A stretch of 64,000 bases of DNA, taken from assembly GCA_029776255.1 (NCBI GenBank), contig JAKOTN010000003.1:1-64000 (forward strand), written 5' to 3'. The position numbers were made by a program, and so were the translations under genes. Source of the stretch: Pseudomonadota bacterium. Lineage in GTDB: Bacteria > Pseudomonadota > Gammaproteobacteria > Burkholderiales > Rhodocyclaceae. Under the pieces are notes generated by a model. It was given only the letters and a program-made list of their open reading frames with translations. It was not told the origin of the DNA and searched no databases. Positions 15,197-25,225 of the stretch are shown here, one piece after another; within the stretch, counting starts at the first letter, position 1, and every line of letters starts with the position of its first letter.

Positions 15197-17314
15197 TCAC
15201 GCCTTGAGCAGTTCGATCAGTTCGCCTTGCGCGGAGTGGGCACTGCCGCGCGAGCCGCGCCGCAGATGGTAAGTGCCGTCCGGCCCGAGTTCCCAGGCTT
15301 GCTGGTTGTCGGTCAGATAAATCTGCAAGCCTTCGGCAATCACCCGGCGTTTCAGTTTGCGGTCGAGAACCGGAAACGCCAGTTCGATGCGGCGAAAGAA
15401 GTTGCGTTCCATCCAGTCGGCGCTGGAAAGGTAAACCTTCTCCTCGCCGCCGGCATAGAAGTAAAAGACCCGGTGATGTTCGAGCTGGCGACCGATGATC
15501 GAGCGCACGGTGATGTTTTCGGAGAGGTCCTTCACCCCGGCGCGCAGACCGCAAACGCCGCGCACGATCAGGTCGATCTTCACGCCGGCCCGCGAGGCGT
15601 CGTAGAGCGCCGCGATGGTTTCCGGTTCAAGCAGCGAATTCATCTTGGCGATGATCCGCGACCGTTTTCCGGCGCGCGCGGCCTCCGCCTCGGCGCGAAT
15701 CCCGGCGACAACGTTCGCCTGCAAGGAAAACGGCGCCTGCCAGAGATGCGTCAGCGTCTGCGCCCGCCCCAGACCGGTCAGTTGTTTGAAGACTTCGTTG
15801 GTGTCGATGCCGATTTCCTCGTTGCAAGTCAGCAGACCGAAATCCGAATACAGGCGCGCGGTCTTGGGATGGTAGTTGCCAGTGCCGAGATGGACGTAGC
15901 GCCGGAGGATGCTGCCGGATTTGCCTTCCTCGCGGCGGACGATCATCAACATCTTGGCGTGCGTCTTGTAGCCGACCACCCCGTAGACGACGTGCGCGCC
16001 GACTTCCTCCAGGCGAGTCGCCCAGCCGATGTTGGCTTCCTCGTCGAAACGCGCCATCAATTCGACCACCACGGTCACTTCCTTACCGTTTTGCGCGGCG
16101 CGCAGCAGCGACTGCATCAGCACCGAATCGGTGCCGGTGCGATAAACGGTCATTTTGATCGCCACCACCTGCGGGTCGACCGCTGCCTGTTCGAGCAGTT
16201 CGATCACCGGGTTGAAGCTCTGGTAAGGGTGGTGAAGCAGGATATCGCCACCGCGAATGCTGTCGAAAACGCTATGGCACTTCTGTAGGGACTTCGGCGT
16301 GCCGGGCGTGAACGGCGGAAATTTCAGATCGTTGCGCAACACCCAGTCCGGCACCTGCATCAGACGCGCCAGATTGACAGGACCGGCCACGCGATAGAGA
16401 TCGCTTTCGCCGAGATTGAACTGGCCAAGCAGGAACTCGGTCATCGCGTCGGAACAGTTGTTGGCCACTTCCAGACGGACGGCGTCGCCGAAATTGCGTT
16501 GCGGCAATTCCCCCTGAATCTTGGCGCGCAGGTTCTTGACTTCCTCCTCATCGACGAACAGATCGCTGTTGCGCGTGACCCGGAACTGGTAGCAGCCGAG
16601 AACCTTCATGCCGGCGAACAATTCATGCACGAATTCATGCAGGATCGACGACAGGAAAACGAAAGAATATTCCGACTCGCCGAGTTCGCGCGGCAAGCGG
16701 ATGACGCGCGGCAGGACGCGCGGCGCCTGGACGATGGCCGCGCCCGAACTGCGGCCGAAAGCGTCGCGGCCTTCCAGTTCGACGGCGAAGTTGAGGCTTT
16801 TGTTGAGCACCCGCGGGAAAGGGTGCGAAGGATCGAGACCGATCGGAGTGATCACCGGCATCACTTCCCGGAAGAAGAAATCCCGTATCCACTCGCGCTG
16901 CGCGGCGTTCCAGTCGCCGCGCTTATCGAAACGGATGCCTTCGGAAGCGAGCAGCGGAAGGATTTCGTCGTTGAGCAACGTGTACTGTTCCTTGACCAAC
17001 GCGTGCGTTTCCTCGCAGACCAGCCGATAGACTTCGCGAGCGGTCTTGCCATCGGTGGTGATCGCCACCGATCCGAGCTTGAGTTGTTCCTTGATCCCGG
17101 CGACCCGGATTTCGAAGAACTCGTCGAGATTGCTACTGACGATGCACAGGAAGCGCAAACGTTCGAGCAGCGGCGTGCGTGGATTCCTGGCCTGGTAAAG
17201 CACGCGCTTGTTGAAGCCCAGCAGACCGATCTCGCGATTCAGAAAGAATTCCGGCGGAAAGCCGCTTGGTGAGTGCAGGGGTGTGTTTTCGGTCGTCTGG
17301 GTTACTGTATCCAT
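15197..17314 (-). CDS. ppk: Polyphosphate kinase 1
   Basis: 705 aa, full length for PPK1. The N-terminal domain opens FFLNREIGLLGFNKRVL and FLCIVSSNLDEFFEIRVAG. The catalytic PLD-like domains hold HLGTGNYHPKTARLYSDFG, with the region of the phosphorylated His, and KMTVYRTGTDS. The enzyme polymerises the gamma-phosphate of ATP into long-chain polyphosphate. AGGA lies 7-8 bases before the ATG at 17314. It is convergent with relA and divergent from ppx, so synthesis and degradation genes share one upstream region (17315-17547). Confidence 0.95.
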   Translation of the reverse strand: MDTVTQTTENTPLHSPSGFPPEFFLNREIGLLGFNKRVLYQARNPRTPLLERLRFLCIVSSNLDEFFEIRVAGIKEQLKLGSVAITTDGKTAREVYRLVCEETHALVKEQYTLLNDEILPLLASEGIRFDKRGDWNAAQREWIRDFFFREVMPVITPIGLDPSHPFPRVLNKSLNFAVELEGRDAFGRSSGAAIVQAPRVLPRVIRLPRELGESEYSFVFLSSILHEFVHELFAGMKVLGCYQFRVTRNSDLFVDEEEVKNLRAKIQGELPQRNFGDAVRLEVANNCSDAMTEFLLGQFNLGESDLYRVAGPVNLARLMQVPDWVLRNDLKFPPFTPGTPKSLQKCHSVFDSIRGGDILLHHPYQSFNPVIELLEQAAVDPQVVAIKMTVYRTGTDSVLMQSLLRAAQNGKEVTVVVELMARFDEEANIGWATRLEEVGAHVVYGVVGYKTHAKMLMIVRREEGKSGSILRRYVHLGTGNYHPKTARLYSDFGLLTCNEEIGIDTNEVFKQLTGLGRAQTLTHLWQAPFSLQANVVAGIRAEAEAARAGKRSRIIAKMNSLLEPETIAALYDASRAGVKIDLIVRGVCGLRAGVKDLSENITVRSIIGRQLEHHRVFYFYAGGEEKVYLSSADWMERNFFRRIELAFPVLDRKLKRRVIAEGLQIYLTDNQQAWELGPDGTYHLRRGSRGSAHSAQGELIELLKA

Positions 17315-17547
17315 TGAGTTATCCTATGAAAATGAGCGGTCGGTAGGCCACGGCAACTACGGCGGACATATTACAACCATCGATCCGTCGCATGATGATC
17401 GAACGTTTTTTCTCTTGCCGTTTCCAACCGGGCCTGGTGACGGCGCGCGCAAGGACCCGCGACAGGGAATCGGACTCCCTTGTCCGGGAGTGGTAGAATT
17501 TTCGACCCGCCAATCGGCTCGTGCCACACGGCCCCGAAAGAACAGTC

Positions 17548-19080
17548 ATGAGTTACGAATTAATCGCCGGCGTCGACCTGGGCTCCAACAGCTTCCGCCT
17601 GCAAATCGGTCGCATCGTCGGCAACCAGATTCACCCGCTCGAGACGATGAAAGAGACGGTTCGCCTCGGCTCCGGTCTAACGCGGGAAAGAATTCTCGAC
17701 CATGCCTCGCAACAGCGCGCGGTTCAGGCGCTGCGGATTTTCGGCGAACGGCTGCGCGAATTCGCGCCGGAGACCGTCCGGGCGGTAACGACCGACGCCA
17801 TGCGCGTCGCGCGCAATGCCAGCATGGTGCTGCCGCAGGCGGAAGCCGCCCTCGGCTTTCCGATCGAAATCATCGGTGGCCGCGAGGAAGCGCGCCTGAT
17901 TTTCATCGGCGCCTCGAATGCGCTGCCCACCGCCAGCCATCGGCGCCTGGTGGTCGATATCGGCGGCGGCTCGACCGAATTCATCGTCGGCGAAGGCACC
18001 GAGCCGCTGTTGATGGAATCCCTGTTCATGGGATGCATCAGCTATCGGCAGCGCTTTTTCCCGGAAGGCCGGGTCGACAAAAAACGCATGTATGCCGCGC
18101 AAGTGGCGGCGGCGCGCGAAATCGAGGCCATCGCCGTCGATTACGAACGCCTGGGCTGGCAGGAGGCGGTTGGGTCGTCAGGCTCGGCGCAGGAAGTCGC
18201 CGACATCCTCGAACTGAACGGCCTCAATCCGGAAGGCGTCACCGGCATCAGTCGCGAGGGGCTGGACAAGCTGCGGCAACGGCTGATCCGGGCCGGATCG
18301 GCGGAAGCGTTGACGCTCGACGGCATGCGTAGCGACCGGCTGGCGATTCTGCCCGGCGCGGTGGCGATCATGACCTCGGTGTTTTCGGAACTGTCTCTCG
18401 AGCACATGACCTATTCCGACGGCGCCCTGCCGCTGGGCGTGCTCTACGATCTGCTGGGCCGTTTCGAGCATCACGACACCCGCGACGAGACGGTGACGCA
18501 GTTCATGCGCCGCTATCAGGCCGACGAAACGCAGGTCAGGCGTGTCGAACGCACCGCCCTGACACTGCTTGGCCAGATGATCAGGCTCGATCTGCCGGAG
18601 CATGAAAACGATGCGCACTTCCTGCGCTGGGCCGTCTCGGTGCATGAAATCGGAATTTCGGTGGCGCACAGCGAGTTCCACAAGCACGGCGCTTACATTC
18701 TGAGCCACGCCGACATGCCCGGCTTTTCCAAGCGCGATCAGGCGCGCCTGGCGCTGTTGGTGCTCGGCCAGCGCGGCAAGCTCCAGAAACTGGCGTCGAT
18801 GCCGGTCGGCGACCCGAACTGGCGACTGGTATTTTGCCTGCGCCTGGGGGTGTTGCTGCATCGGGCGCGCGAGGATCAACCCTGGCCGAATTTGACGGTC
18901 CGCGAGTCCCCGGTCGGTTTTCAGCTCGACGTGCCGGTGGAATGGCTGGACGCCAACCCGATGACGGCCGCCGCCCTGGAAGACGAATCGATGGTCTGGC
19001 GCCGGATCGGTATCAAGGTGCGCTTGAAATCCGTGTCGGGCGAATCCGCGCCTGCCGTCGAACCGGTGAAGAAGTCGTAA
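17548..19080 (+). CDS. ppx: Exopolyphosphatase (Ppx/GppA family)
   Basis: 510 aa. ASKHA phosphatase fold: phosphate-1 loop GVDLGSNSFRLQIG near the start, phosphate-2 loop VVDIGGGSTEFIVG at about 140, and a C-terminal HD-like helical domain (from about 320) as in E. coli PPX. It removes terminal phosphates from polyphosphate and may also hydrolyse pppGpp. ATG 17548 (MSYELIAGVD) is preferred over GTG 17521, with GAAAGA 7 bases upstream. The divergent ppk and adjacent relA support the assignment. Confidence 0.93.
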   Translation: MSYELIAGVDLGSNSFRLQIGRIVGNQIHPLETMKETVRLGSGLTRERILDHASQQRAVQALRIFGERLREFAPETVRAVTTDAMRVARNASMVLPQAEAALGFPIEIIGGREEARLIFIGASNALPTASHRRLVVDIGGGSTEFIVGEGTEPLLMESLFMGCISYRQRFFPEGRVDKKRMYAAQVAAAREIEAIAVDYERLGWQEAVGSSGSAQEVADILELNGLNPEGVTGISREGLDKLRQRLIRAGSAEALTLDGMRSDRLAILPGAVAIMTSVFSELSLEHMTYSDGALPLGVLYDLLGRFEHHDTRDETVTQFMRRYQADETQVRRVERTALTLLGQMIRLDLPEHENDAHFLRWAVSVHEIGISVAHSEFHKHGAYILSHADMPGFSKRDQARLALLVLGQRGKLQKLASMPVGDPNWRLVFCLRLGVLLHRAREDQPWPNLTVRESPVGFQLDVPVEWLDANPMTAAALEDESMVWRRIGIKVRLKSVSGESAPAVEPVKKS

Positions 19081-19141
19081 CGGACCCACCGTTGGACGAT
19101 TCGCGTCGCTCGCGCCGGCTTTTTTTCGTGCCGAGTCAGGG

Positions 19142-20254
19142 ATGACGGCGACCCTTATCGCCGTCGAGAACGCCAGCGGCGCGCGGGTCGAGCTTGCCGG
19201 CGACTGGACGCTGACCGGCTTGCCACGACCCATCGCCGATCTCGAAAAACGTTTGCGGGAACTGGCGGTCGCCGATCCCGACTGGCAACTGCAAGCAGTC
19301 GCCAAGCTCGACAGCGCGGCGGCGATTCTGCTCTGGCGCGCGTGGGGGCGGCGCTGGCCGGCCTCGCTGTCGATTTCGCCGACGCATCGGCGGGTGCTGG
19401 AGCGGGTGGCGAACCTTCCCACCGCCCCGGAACCGGTCGTCCGCCGGGATCCGCTGGCCGGCGTGCTCTGGCTGGGCCGGCAAGTCCTCACGGCGATCAA
19501 TCATTTGTCGGGAATGATCGCGCTGATTGGCCAGATGCTGCTGGATCTGGCACATCTCAGCCGCCATCCGCGCGACATTCCCTGGCGCGAATTCTCGGCC
19601 AATCTTTACAGGAGCGGCGCCCAGGCCCTGCCGGTCACCGCACTGATCGGCGTGTTGATCGGCATCGTTCTCTCCTACCTCTCGGCGTTGCAGTTGAAGG
19701 CATTCGGCGCCGATGTGTTCGTGGTCAATCTGCTCGGCATCAGCATCGTCCGCGAACTGGGACCGGTACTGGTCGCGGTGCTGGTGGCTGGCCGCTCCGG
19801 CTCGGCGATGACGGCGCAGATCGGGGTCATGCGCGTCACGGAGGAAATCGACGCCCTGGCCACGATGGGCGTTTCGCGCAGTTTGCGACTGGTATTGCCG
19901 AAAGTCCTGGCGCTCACCGTGGCCGTCCCCTTGCTGGTACTGTGGTGCTCGACGGCCGGCATCGTCGGCGGCATGGTGGCCGCCAAGCTGCAAATGGACT
20001 TGTCGTATGGCTTTTTCATCGAGGCGCTGCCACGCGCGGTGCCGGTGGCCAATTTATGGATCGGCCTGGGCAAAGGGATGGTTTTCGGTGTGTTGATCGC
20101 GGTCATCGCCTGTCACTTCGGTCTGCGCGTGGAACCGAATACCGAGAGCCTGTCGTCGCGTACGACGACCGCCGTGGTGACCTCGATCACCGTCGCCATC
20201 CTGGTGGACGCGATTTTCGCCATTCTGACGCGTGGCGTCGGCATCCCCTTGTGA
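19142..20254 (+). CDS. MlaE-family ABC permease with N-terminal STAS domain
   Basis: 370 aa. Residues 1-95 resemble a STAS (MlaB-like) domain. Residues about 110-370 form an MlaE/YrbE permease with several helices and the signature GISIVRELGPVLVAVLVAGR, followed by GSAMTAQIGVMRVTEEIDAL. It is the membrane part of an MCE-type phospholipid transporter. In E. coli MlaB and MlaE are separate; here they are fused. First gene of a tight four-gene operon; its stop overlaps the next GTG start by 4 bases. Confidence 0.88.
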   Translation: MTATLIAVENASGARVELAGDWTLTGLPRPIADLEKRLRELAVADPDWQLQAVAKLDSAAAILLWRAWGRRWPASLSISPTHRRVLERVANLPTAPEPVVRRDPLAGVLWLGRQVLTAINHLSGMIALIGQMLLDLAHLSRHPRDIPWREFSANLYRSGAQALPVTALIGVLIGIVLSYLSALQLKAFGADVFVVNLLGISIVRELGPVLVAVLVAGRSGSAMTAQIGVMRVTEEIDALATMGVSRSLRLVLPKVLALTVAVPLLVLWCSTAGIVGGMVAAKLQMDLSYGFFIEALPRAVPVANLWIGLGKGMVFGVLIAVIACHFGLRVEPNTESLSSRTTTAVVTSITVAILVDAIFAILTRGVGIPL

Positions 20255-21048
20255 GCACGAACGCCGATGCCGCGACGACGACCGTGCCGGCGATAGAAAT
20301 TCGCGGCGTGTGGACCCGATTCGGCGACAACGTGGTGCATCGCGACATCGACTTGCGGATCGATGCCGGACAAATCGTCGGTCTGGTCGGCGGTTCGGGA
20401 AGCGGAAAGACCACGCTGCTGCGCGAGATCGTCGGCCTGCTGGCGCCCAGCCAGGGAACGGTCAAACTGTTTGGCCAGGATGTCCTCGACGCCGACCCAG
20501 CGCGCCGGCTGGCGGTACGGCGCCGTTTCGGCATGCTTTTCCAGCAAGGCGCCCTGTTTTCGGCATTGTCGGTGCACGACAATATCGCCTTCCCGTTGCG
20601 CGAACTGCGCTGCCTCGACGAAGAGACGATCCACGATCTGGTGCTGCTCAAACTGGCGATGGTCGAACTCGAACCGAGGCACGGCCGACTGATGCCCGCC
20701 GAACTGTCGGGCGGCATGATCAAGCGCGTGGCACTGGCGCGGGCGCTGTCTCTCGAACCCGAACTGCTGGTGCTGGACGAGCCGACGGCCGGACTCGACC
20801 CGGATCGAAGCGCGAATTTCGTCAAGCTGATCAATACATTGCAGCACGAGCTCCACTTCACGGTGGTGATGGTCACGCACGACATCGACACCCTCAACGG
20901 CCTGGCCACCCGGCTGGCGGTGCTCGCCGACCAGCGGCTGGTGGCCCACGGCACGACCGCCGACGTATTGGCGGTCGACCATCCGTTCATTCATAACTTT
21001 TTTGCCGCCGGCCGCCCGGCGGCAACCATTGAACAAGGAGGGCATTAG
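20251..21048 (+). CDS. MlaF-type ABC transporter ATPase
   Basis: 265 aa starting at GTG 20251, which overlaps the permease stop (GTGA). Walker A GGSGSGKTT, Q-loop MLFQQGALF, signature LSGGMIKRVALARAL, Walker B LLVLDEPTAGLDPD and switch His in VMVTHDID are all intact. The MIKR after LSGG is typical of MlaF/Mkl rather than general importers. It energises the MlaE permease in lipid traffic across the envelope. Confidence 0.92.
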   Translation: MSTNADAATTTVPAIEIRGVWTRFGDNVVHRDIDLRIDAGQIVGLVGGSGSGKTTLLREIVGLLAPSQGTVKLFGQDVLDADPARRLAVRRRFGMLFQQGALFSALSVHDNIAFPLRELRCLDEETIHDLVLLKLAMVELEPRHGRLMPAELSGGMIKRVALARALSLEPELLVLDEPTAGLDPDRSANFVKLINTLQHELHFTVVMVTHDIDTLNGLATRLAVLADQRLVAHGTTADVLAVDHPFIHNFFAAGRPAATIEQGGH

Positions 21049-21050
21049 CC

Positions 21051-22016
21051 TTGGAGAATCGATCGCACGCCCTGGTGGCCGGCTTGTTCGCACTCCTGCT
21101 CGGTTGCGCCGCCGCACTGGCCCTGTGGTGGTTCGGTGGCAAGCACGAATCGGTCAAGGAATATATCGTGGTCACCCGTCAAAATGTTACCGGCCTCGGT
21201 TTGCAAGGTCAGGTGCGCTACCGTGGCATTCGCGTCGGCAAGGTACAAGCCATCGACCTCGACCCGCGAGACCCCGGCAACATCCTGATTCGGATCGCTG
21301 TCGACAACGCCGTGCCCGTCACCCGCGGCACGACCGCGAAACTCAACTACCAAGGCGTGACCGGCATCGCCCACATCCTGCTCGAAGAAGGCGGCGGCGA
21401 CAGCACGCCGCTGCCTGGCAGCGATCCAGGCGCCGCCCTGCTTGGCGGCGGTGGCGAGCCGCCACGGATCGCCATGAGTCCGTCGCTGATCCAGGAACTG
21501 TCGGACACCGGCGGCGCGACCCTTCGCCAAGCGCGCGACCTCCTGACCAACGCCAATGAAATCTTCGACGACGAAAATCGAGAACGCTTCGCCAATATTC
21601 TGACCAATGTCGAAGCCACCACCGGCAGCGCCAGCGTCGCCGCCGCGCAACTGCGGCATCTGCTGACGCCGGCGACCGTCCGCTCCGTGAATACCTCGCT
21701 GGCCCGCGCCGAACAGGTGGCTGGCGAAGCCGCGCCCTTGCTGGTCGAGATCAGGCAACTGACGGCACGCCTGCGCACGGTCAGCGACCGGCTGGATACC
21801 CTGCTCGCCGACCCTTCCCCCAATGGCGCCGGCGCGCTCGTCCCTCGCCTGAACACTCTGGGCAGCGATCTGTCGGCGAATTCCCGCCAGTTGGGACGGG
21901 TGTTGCAAATGCTTGAGGATTCACCGCAAAGCGTCGTTTTTGGCCCGCCGGCGCCGGCGCCGGGACCAGGCGAAGCCGGCTTCATCGATCCGCCCAACCG
22001 CGAGGGAACGCCATGA
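21051..22016 (+). CDS. MlaD-like MCE-domain protein
   Basis: 321 aa starting at TTG 21051. The unusual start is supported by AAGGAGG at 21035-21041, 9 bases upstream, and by MENRSHALVAGLFALLLG, the anchored N-terminus of MCE proteins. The MCE domain (about 40-120) contains VTGLGLQGQVRYRGIRVGKV. A long helical C-terminus (about 150-290) follows and could form the periplasmic needle as in PqiB/LetB or single-MCE Mla proteins. It carries lipid through the periplasm. Confidence 0.88.
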   Translation: MENRSHALVAGLFALLLGCAAALALWWFGGKHESVKEYIVVTRQNVTGLGLQGQVRYRGIRVGKVQAIDLDPRDPGNILIRIAVDNAVPVTRGTTAKLNYQGVTGIAHILLEEGGGDSTPLPGSDPGAALLGGGGEPPRIAMSPSLIQELSDTGGATLRQARDLLTNANEIFDDENRERFANILTNVEATTGSASVAAAQLRHLLTPATVRSVNTSLARAEQVAGEAAPLLVEIRQLTARLRTVSDRLDTLLADPSPNGAGALVPRLNTLGSDLSANSRQLGRVLQMLEDSPQSVVFGPPAPAPGPGEAGFIDPPNREGTP

Positions 22017-22630
22017 GAAAACTGCTGGTGCTGTCGGCCGTCGGCGGCCTTGTCGCTTGTGTCGGAGGGCGCAACGCGCCGCCGGCCGAGGTCTACGATT
22101 TCGGTTTGTCGCCGCCGCCCACGGCCGCCGGCGTCCCCTGGACGGGTGTCGCCCTCGAAGTCCGGGCGCCACCCTGGGTCAACACCCCGGCGGTCGAATA
22201 CCGCCTGCTGTACGACACACCGCTCCGGTTGCGCGCCTACGCCGGCAGTCGCTGGGCCGGGGAACCGGCACAACTGCTGGCGCAGCGGCTGCGGCAGCAA
22301 CTGGGGATAACGGCCGGCGGAAGCCACGCGCCGGCACGCTGCCTGCTGCGGGTCGAGTTGCAGGAATTTTCGCAACTCTTCGACAGCCCGCAAGGCAGTC
22401 ACGGCACCTTGCGCGGCACTCTCGAGGTGTTCGACGCCAGCCAGCGGCGGCTGGCCACGCAGCCGTTCGACATCGCCACGCCGGCCGCGACCGCCGACGC
22501 GCGCGGCGGCGTCGCCGCACTGGTCACGAGCAGCAAGGAACTCGGCCGGGAAATTGCCGCATGGTTGAATGATCAGGAGAAACATGGCAGGCTGACTGGT
22601 TGCCGGACCGCGGCTGTGGCAGATCAATAA
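22013..22630 (+). CDS. ABC-type transport auxiliary lipoprotein (PqiC-like)
   Basis: 205 aa. Signal peptide with lipobox GLVAC (Cys 16) followed by a non-Asp residue, favouring outer-membrane localisation. The rest, from YDFGLSPPP through LEVRAPPWVNTPAVEYRLLY, matches the ABC-type transport auxiliary component seen with MCE systems (PqiC/DUF330). Its ATG overlaps the MlaD-like stop (ATGA). Its presence makes the operon look like a hybrid of Mla (MlaF, MlaE) and Pqi (lipoprotein) systems. Confidence 0.82.
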   Translation: MRKLLVLSAVGGLVACVGGRNAPPAEVYDFGLSPPPTAAGVPWTGVALEVRAPPWVNTPAVEYRLLYDTPLRLRAYAGSRWAGEPAQLLAQRLRQQLGITAGGSHAPARCLLRVELQEFSQLFDSPQGSHGTLRGTLEVFDASQRRLATQPFDIATPAATADARGGVAALVTSSKELGREIAAWLNDQEKHGRLTGCRTAAVADQ

Positions 22631-22664
22631 AACAGACCCATTTCACACAGGAGGGATAAAGGGA

Positions 22665-24302
22665 ATGCAAAATATTTACCAACAAGATCTCGACAAAAAT
22701 ACTGCCAATTACACGCCGTTGACGCCGCTGACCTTCCTCGCCCGCACCGCGTATATTTACCCGGAGCGCACGGCGGTGATACACGGTGAGCGCCGCTACA
22801 CATGGCTGGAAACCTTCACCCGTTCGCGCCGCCTGGCGTCGGCGCTGGCCGATCACGGCATCGGCGTTGGCGATACCGTCGCGGCGATGCTCAACAACAC
22901 GCCGGAAATGGTCGAATGCCATTTCGGCGTGCCGGTTACCGGTGCGGTACTCAATACGCTGAACACACGCCTGGACGCCGAAACCATCGCCTTCATGCTC
23001 GAACACGGCGAAGCCAAGGTGCTGATCACCGACCGCGAATATTCCCCCACCGTCAAGAAAGCGCTGGCGGCGTTAACCCGGCAGATTCTGGTGATCGATG
23101 TCGACGACAGTGAATACAGCGGCCCCGGCGAACGGCTGGGAACGATCGACTACGAAACCTTCATCGCCGCCGGCAGCCCCGATTTTTCCTGGAACGGCCC
23201 GGCCGACGAATGGGACGCCATCTCGCTGAATTACACCTCGGGAACGACCGGTAATCCGAAGGGCGTGGTCTATCACCATCGCGGCGCCTATCTGAACTCG
23301 ATGAGCAATATCGTCAGCTGGGGAATGCGGCCGCATTCGGTGTACTTGTGGACCCTGCCGATGTTCCATTGCAACGGCTGGTGCTTCGTCTGGACCATGG
23401 CCGCCAATGCCGGTACCAATGTCTGTCTGCGTCGCGTCGATCCCAAACTGATCTTCGAAGCCATCCGCGCGCACGGTGTCACCCACTATTGCGGCGCCCC
23501 CATCGTACACAGCCTGATGGCCAATGCACCCGCCGCCCTGCGGGCCGGTATCACCCATCAGGTCGCCGGCCTGATCGCCGCCGCCCCGCCACCGGCGGCG
23601 GTGATCGAGGCGATGGCCAACATCGGCGTCGATCTGACACACGTTTACGGACTGACCGAAACTTATGGACCGGCCGCGGTTTGCGCCAAACACGAGCATT
23701 GGTCGAAATTGCCGCTTGCCGAGCAGGTCGACCTGAACGGCCGGCAAGGTGTCCGTTACCACGCACAGGAAGGCATTACCGTTCTCGACCCGACGAATAT
23801 GGACCCGGTGCCCTGGGACGGCGAGACCATGGGCGAGATCATGTTCCGTGGCAATCTGGTGATGAAAGGCTACCTGAAGAACCCGAAAGCCACCGCCGAA
23901 TCCTTCGCCGGCGGCTGGTACCACACCGGCGACCTGGCGGTGATGCACCAGGACGGCTACGTCAAGATCAAGGATCGCTCGAAAGACGTGATCATTTCCG
24001 GCGGCGAGAACATCTCCTCGATCGAGGTCGAAGATGTGCTCTACAAACACCCGGCGGTGATCGCTGCGGCGGTGGTCGCCACGCCGGACGCCACCTGGGG
24101 TGAAGTCCCCTGCGCCTTCCTCGAATTGCGCGACGGCGCCTCGGTCACCGAGCAGGAGATCATCGAGTTTTGCCGCCAGCACATGGCCCGCTTCAAAGTG
24201 CCCAAGCGAGTGGTGATCTGCACGCTGCCCAAGACCTCGACCGGCAAGATTCAAAAGTACGTCCTGCGCGAGCAGGCCAAATCGTCTGCCGCCATCGAGT
24301 AG
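22665..24302 (+). CDS. Acyl-CoA synthetase (AMP-binding, fatty-acid/propionate type)
   Basis: 545 aa. The AMP-binding P-loop is YTSGTTGNPKGVVYHH; A5/A7 motifs are YGLTET and YHTGDLAVM; the A10 Lys is in PKTSTGKIQKYVLR. The best match is the medium-chain / methylthioacryloyl pathway-like acyl-CoA ligase group of proteobacteria. It adenylates a carboxylate and forms the CoA thioester. AGGAGG lies 10 bases before the ATG. An enoyl-CoA hydratase follows 98 bases downstream, so both probably serve acyl-CoA catabolism. Confidence 0.9.
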   Translation: MQNIYQQDLDKNTANYTPLTPLTFLARTAYIYPERTAVIHGERRYTWLETFTRSRRLASALADHGIGVGDTVAAMLNNTPEMVECHFGVPVTGAVLNTLNTRLDAETIAFMLEHGEAKVLITDREYSPTVKKALAALTRQILVIDVDDSEYSGPGERLGTIDYETFIAAGSPDFSWNGPADEWDAISLNYTSGTTGNPKGVVYHHRGAYLNSMSNIVSWGMRPHSVYLWTLPMFHCNGWCFVWTMAANAGTNVCLRRVDPKLIFEAIRAHGVTHYCGAPIVHSLMANAPAALRAGITHQVAGLIAAAPPPAAVIEAMANIGVDLTHVYGLTETYGPAAVCAKHEHWSKLPLAEQVDLNGRQGVRYHAQEGITVLDPTNMDPVPWDGETMGEIMFRGNLVMKGYLKNPKATAESFAGGWYHTGDLAVMHQDGYVKIKDRSKDVIISGGENISSIEVEDVLYKHPAVIAAAVVATPDATWGEVPCAFLELRDGASVTEQEIIEFCRQHMARFKVPKRVVICTLPKTSTGKIQKYVLREQAKSSAAIE

Positions 24303-24400
24303 TTTTCCGCGGCACGCCTCCGTCGCGCGCCGGTCCGCCGCCCTGGCGAACCGACGGACGCGGCGTCCGACAACAACTTGCTCCCGCAGGAGATCCTCCC

Positions 24401-25204
24401 ATGACCTCAAGCACCGAAACGCCCACGGATGAACCCTATGTTCTGCGCAATGATCGCGACGGCATTGCGACCCTGACGCTGAACCGTCCGCGGCAATTCA
24501 ACGCCCTGTCGCAGGCGATGATCGCCGCCATGCAGGCGCAGCTTCAGACCATCGCGGCGGACCGGCAGGTCCGCGTGGTAGTGCTCGCCGGCGCCGGCAA
24601 GGCATTTTGCGCCGGACACGACCTCAAGGAAATGCGCGCCAACCACGACAAGGCGTTCATGCAAGACCTCTTCCGGCGCTGCGGCAAGATGATGATGACG
24701 ATCAACGAAATGCCGCAACCGGTCATCGCCCGCGTGCATGGCATCGCCACGGCGGCGGGCTGTCAACTGGTTTCGATGTGCGATCTGGCGGTCGCCTCCG
24801 ACAACGCGCGTTTCGCCACCTCGGGCATCAATGTCGGCCTGTTCTGCGCCACGCCCGGCGTTGGTCTGTCACGCAACCTCGGCCGCAAGCAGGCGCTGGA
24901 AATGTTGCTGACCGGCGATTTCATCGATGCGGAAACAGCACTGCGTCAGGGTTTGCTCAACCGGGTGGTGACCGGCGAGGCGCTCGACGCCGAAGTCGAC
25001 GCCCTGGCACGCGCCATTGTCGCCAAATCGTCGGTCGCCATCGGCATGGGCAAGCAGATGTTCTACAAGCAGCTTGAAATGGGACTGGAGGCCGCTTATC
25101 AATACGCCTCGGAAGTCATGGCCTGCAACATGATGACCGACGATGCCGGCGAAGGCATCGATGCGTTCATCGGCAAACGCCAACCGACCTGGCAAGGACG
25201 GTAG
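24401..25204 (+). CDS. Enoyl-CoA hydratase/isomerase family protein
   Basis: 267 aa crotonase-fold protein. The oxyanion-hole segments are AGAGKAFCAGHDLKEM and HGIATAAGCQLVSMCDLA. The usual first catalytic Glu region reads ATAAGCQL, with Gly but no Glu, and the second region is FATSGINVGLFC. A true hydratase generally has two Glu residues, so an isomerase or another crotonase activity is possible. GCAGGAGAT lies 7 bases before ATG 24401. It follows the acyl-CoA synthetase gene on the same strand. Confidence 0.85.
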   Translation: MTSSTETPTDEPYVLRNDRDGIATLTLNRPRQFNALSQAMIAAMQAQLQTIAADRQVRVVVLAGAGKAFCAGHDLKEMRANHDKAFMQDLFRRCGKMMMTINEMPQPVIARVHGIATAAGCQLVSMCDLAVASDNARFATSGINVGLFCATPGVGLSRNLGRKQALEMLLTGDFIDAETALRQGLLNRVVTGEALDAEVDALARAIVAKSSVAIGMGKQMFYKQLEMGLEAAYQYASEVMACNMMTDDAGEGIDAFIGKRQPTWQGR

Positions 25205-25225
25205 CAAGACACAGGTAGCGCAAGC

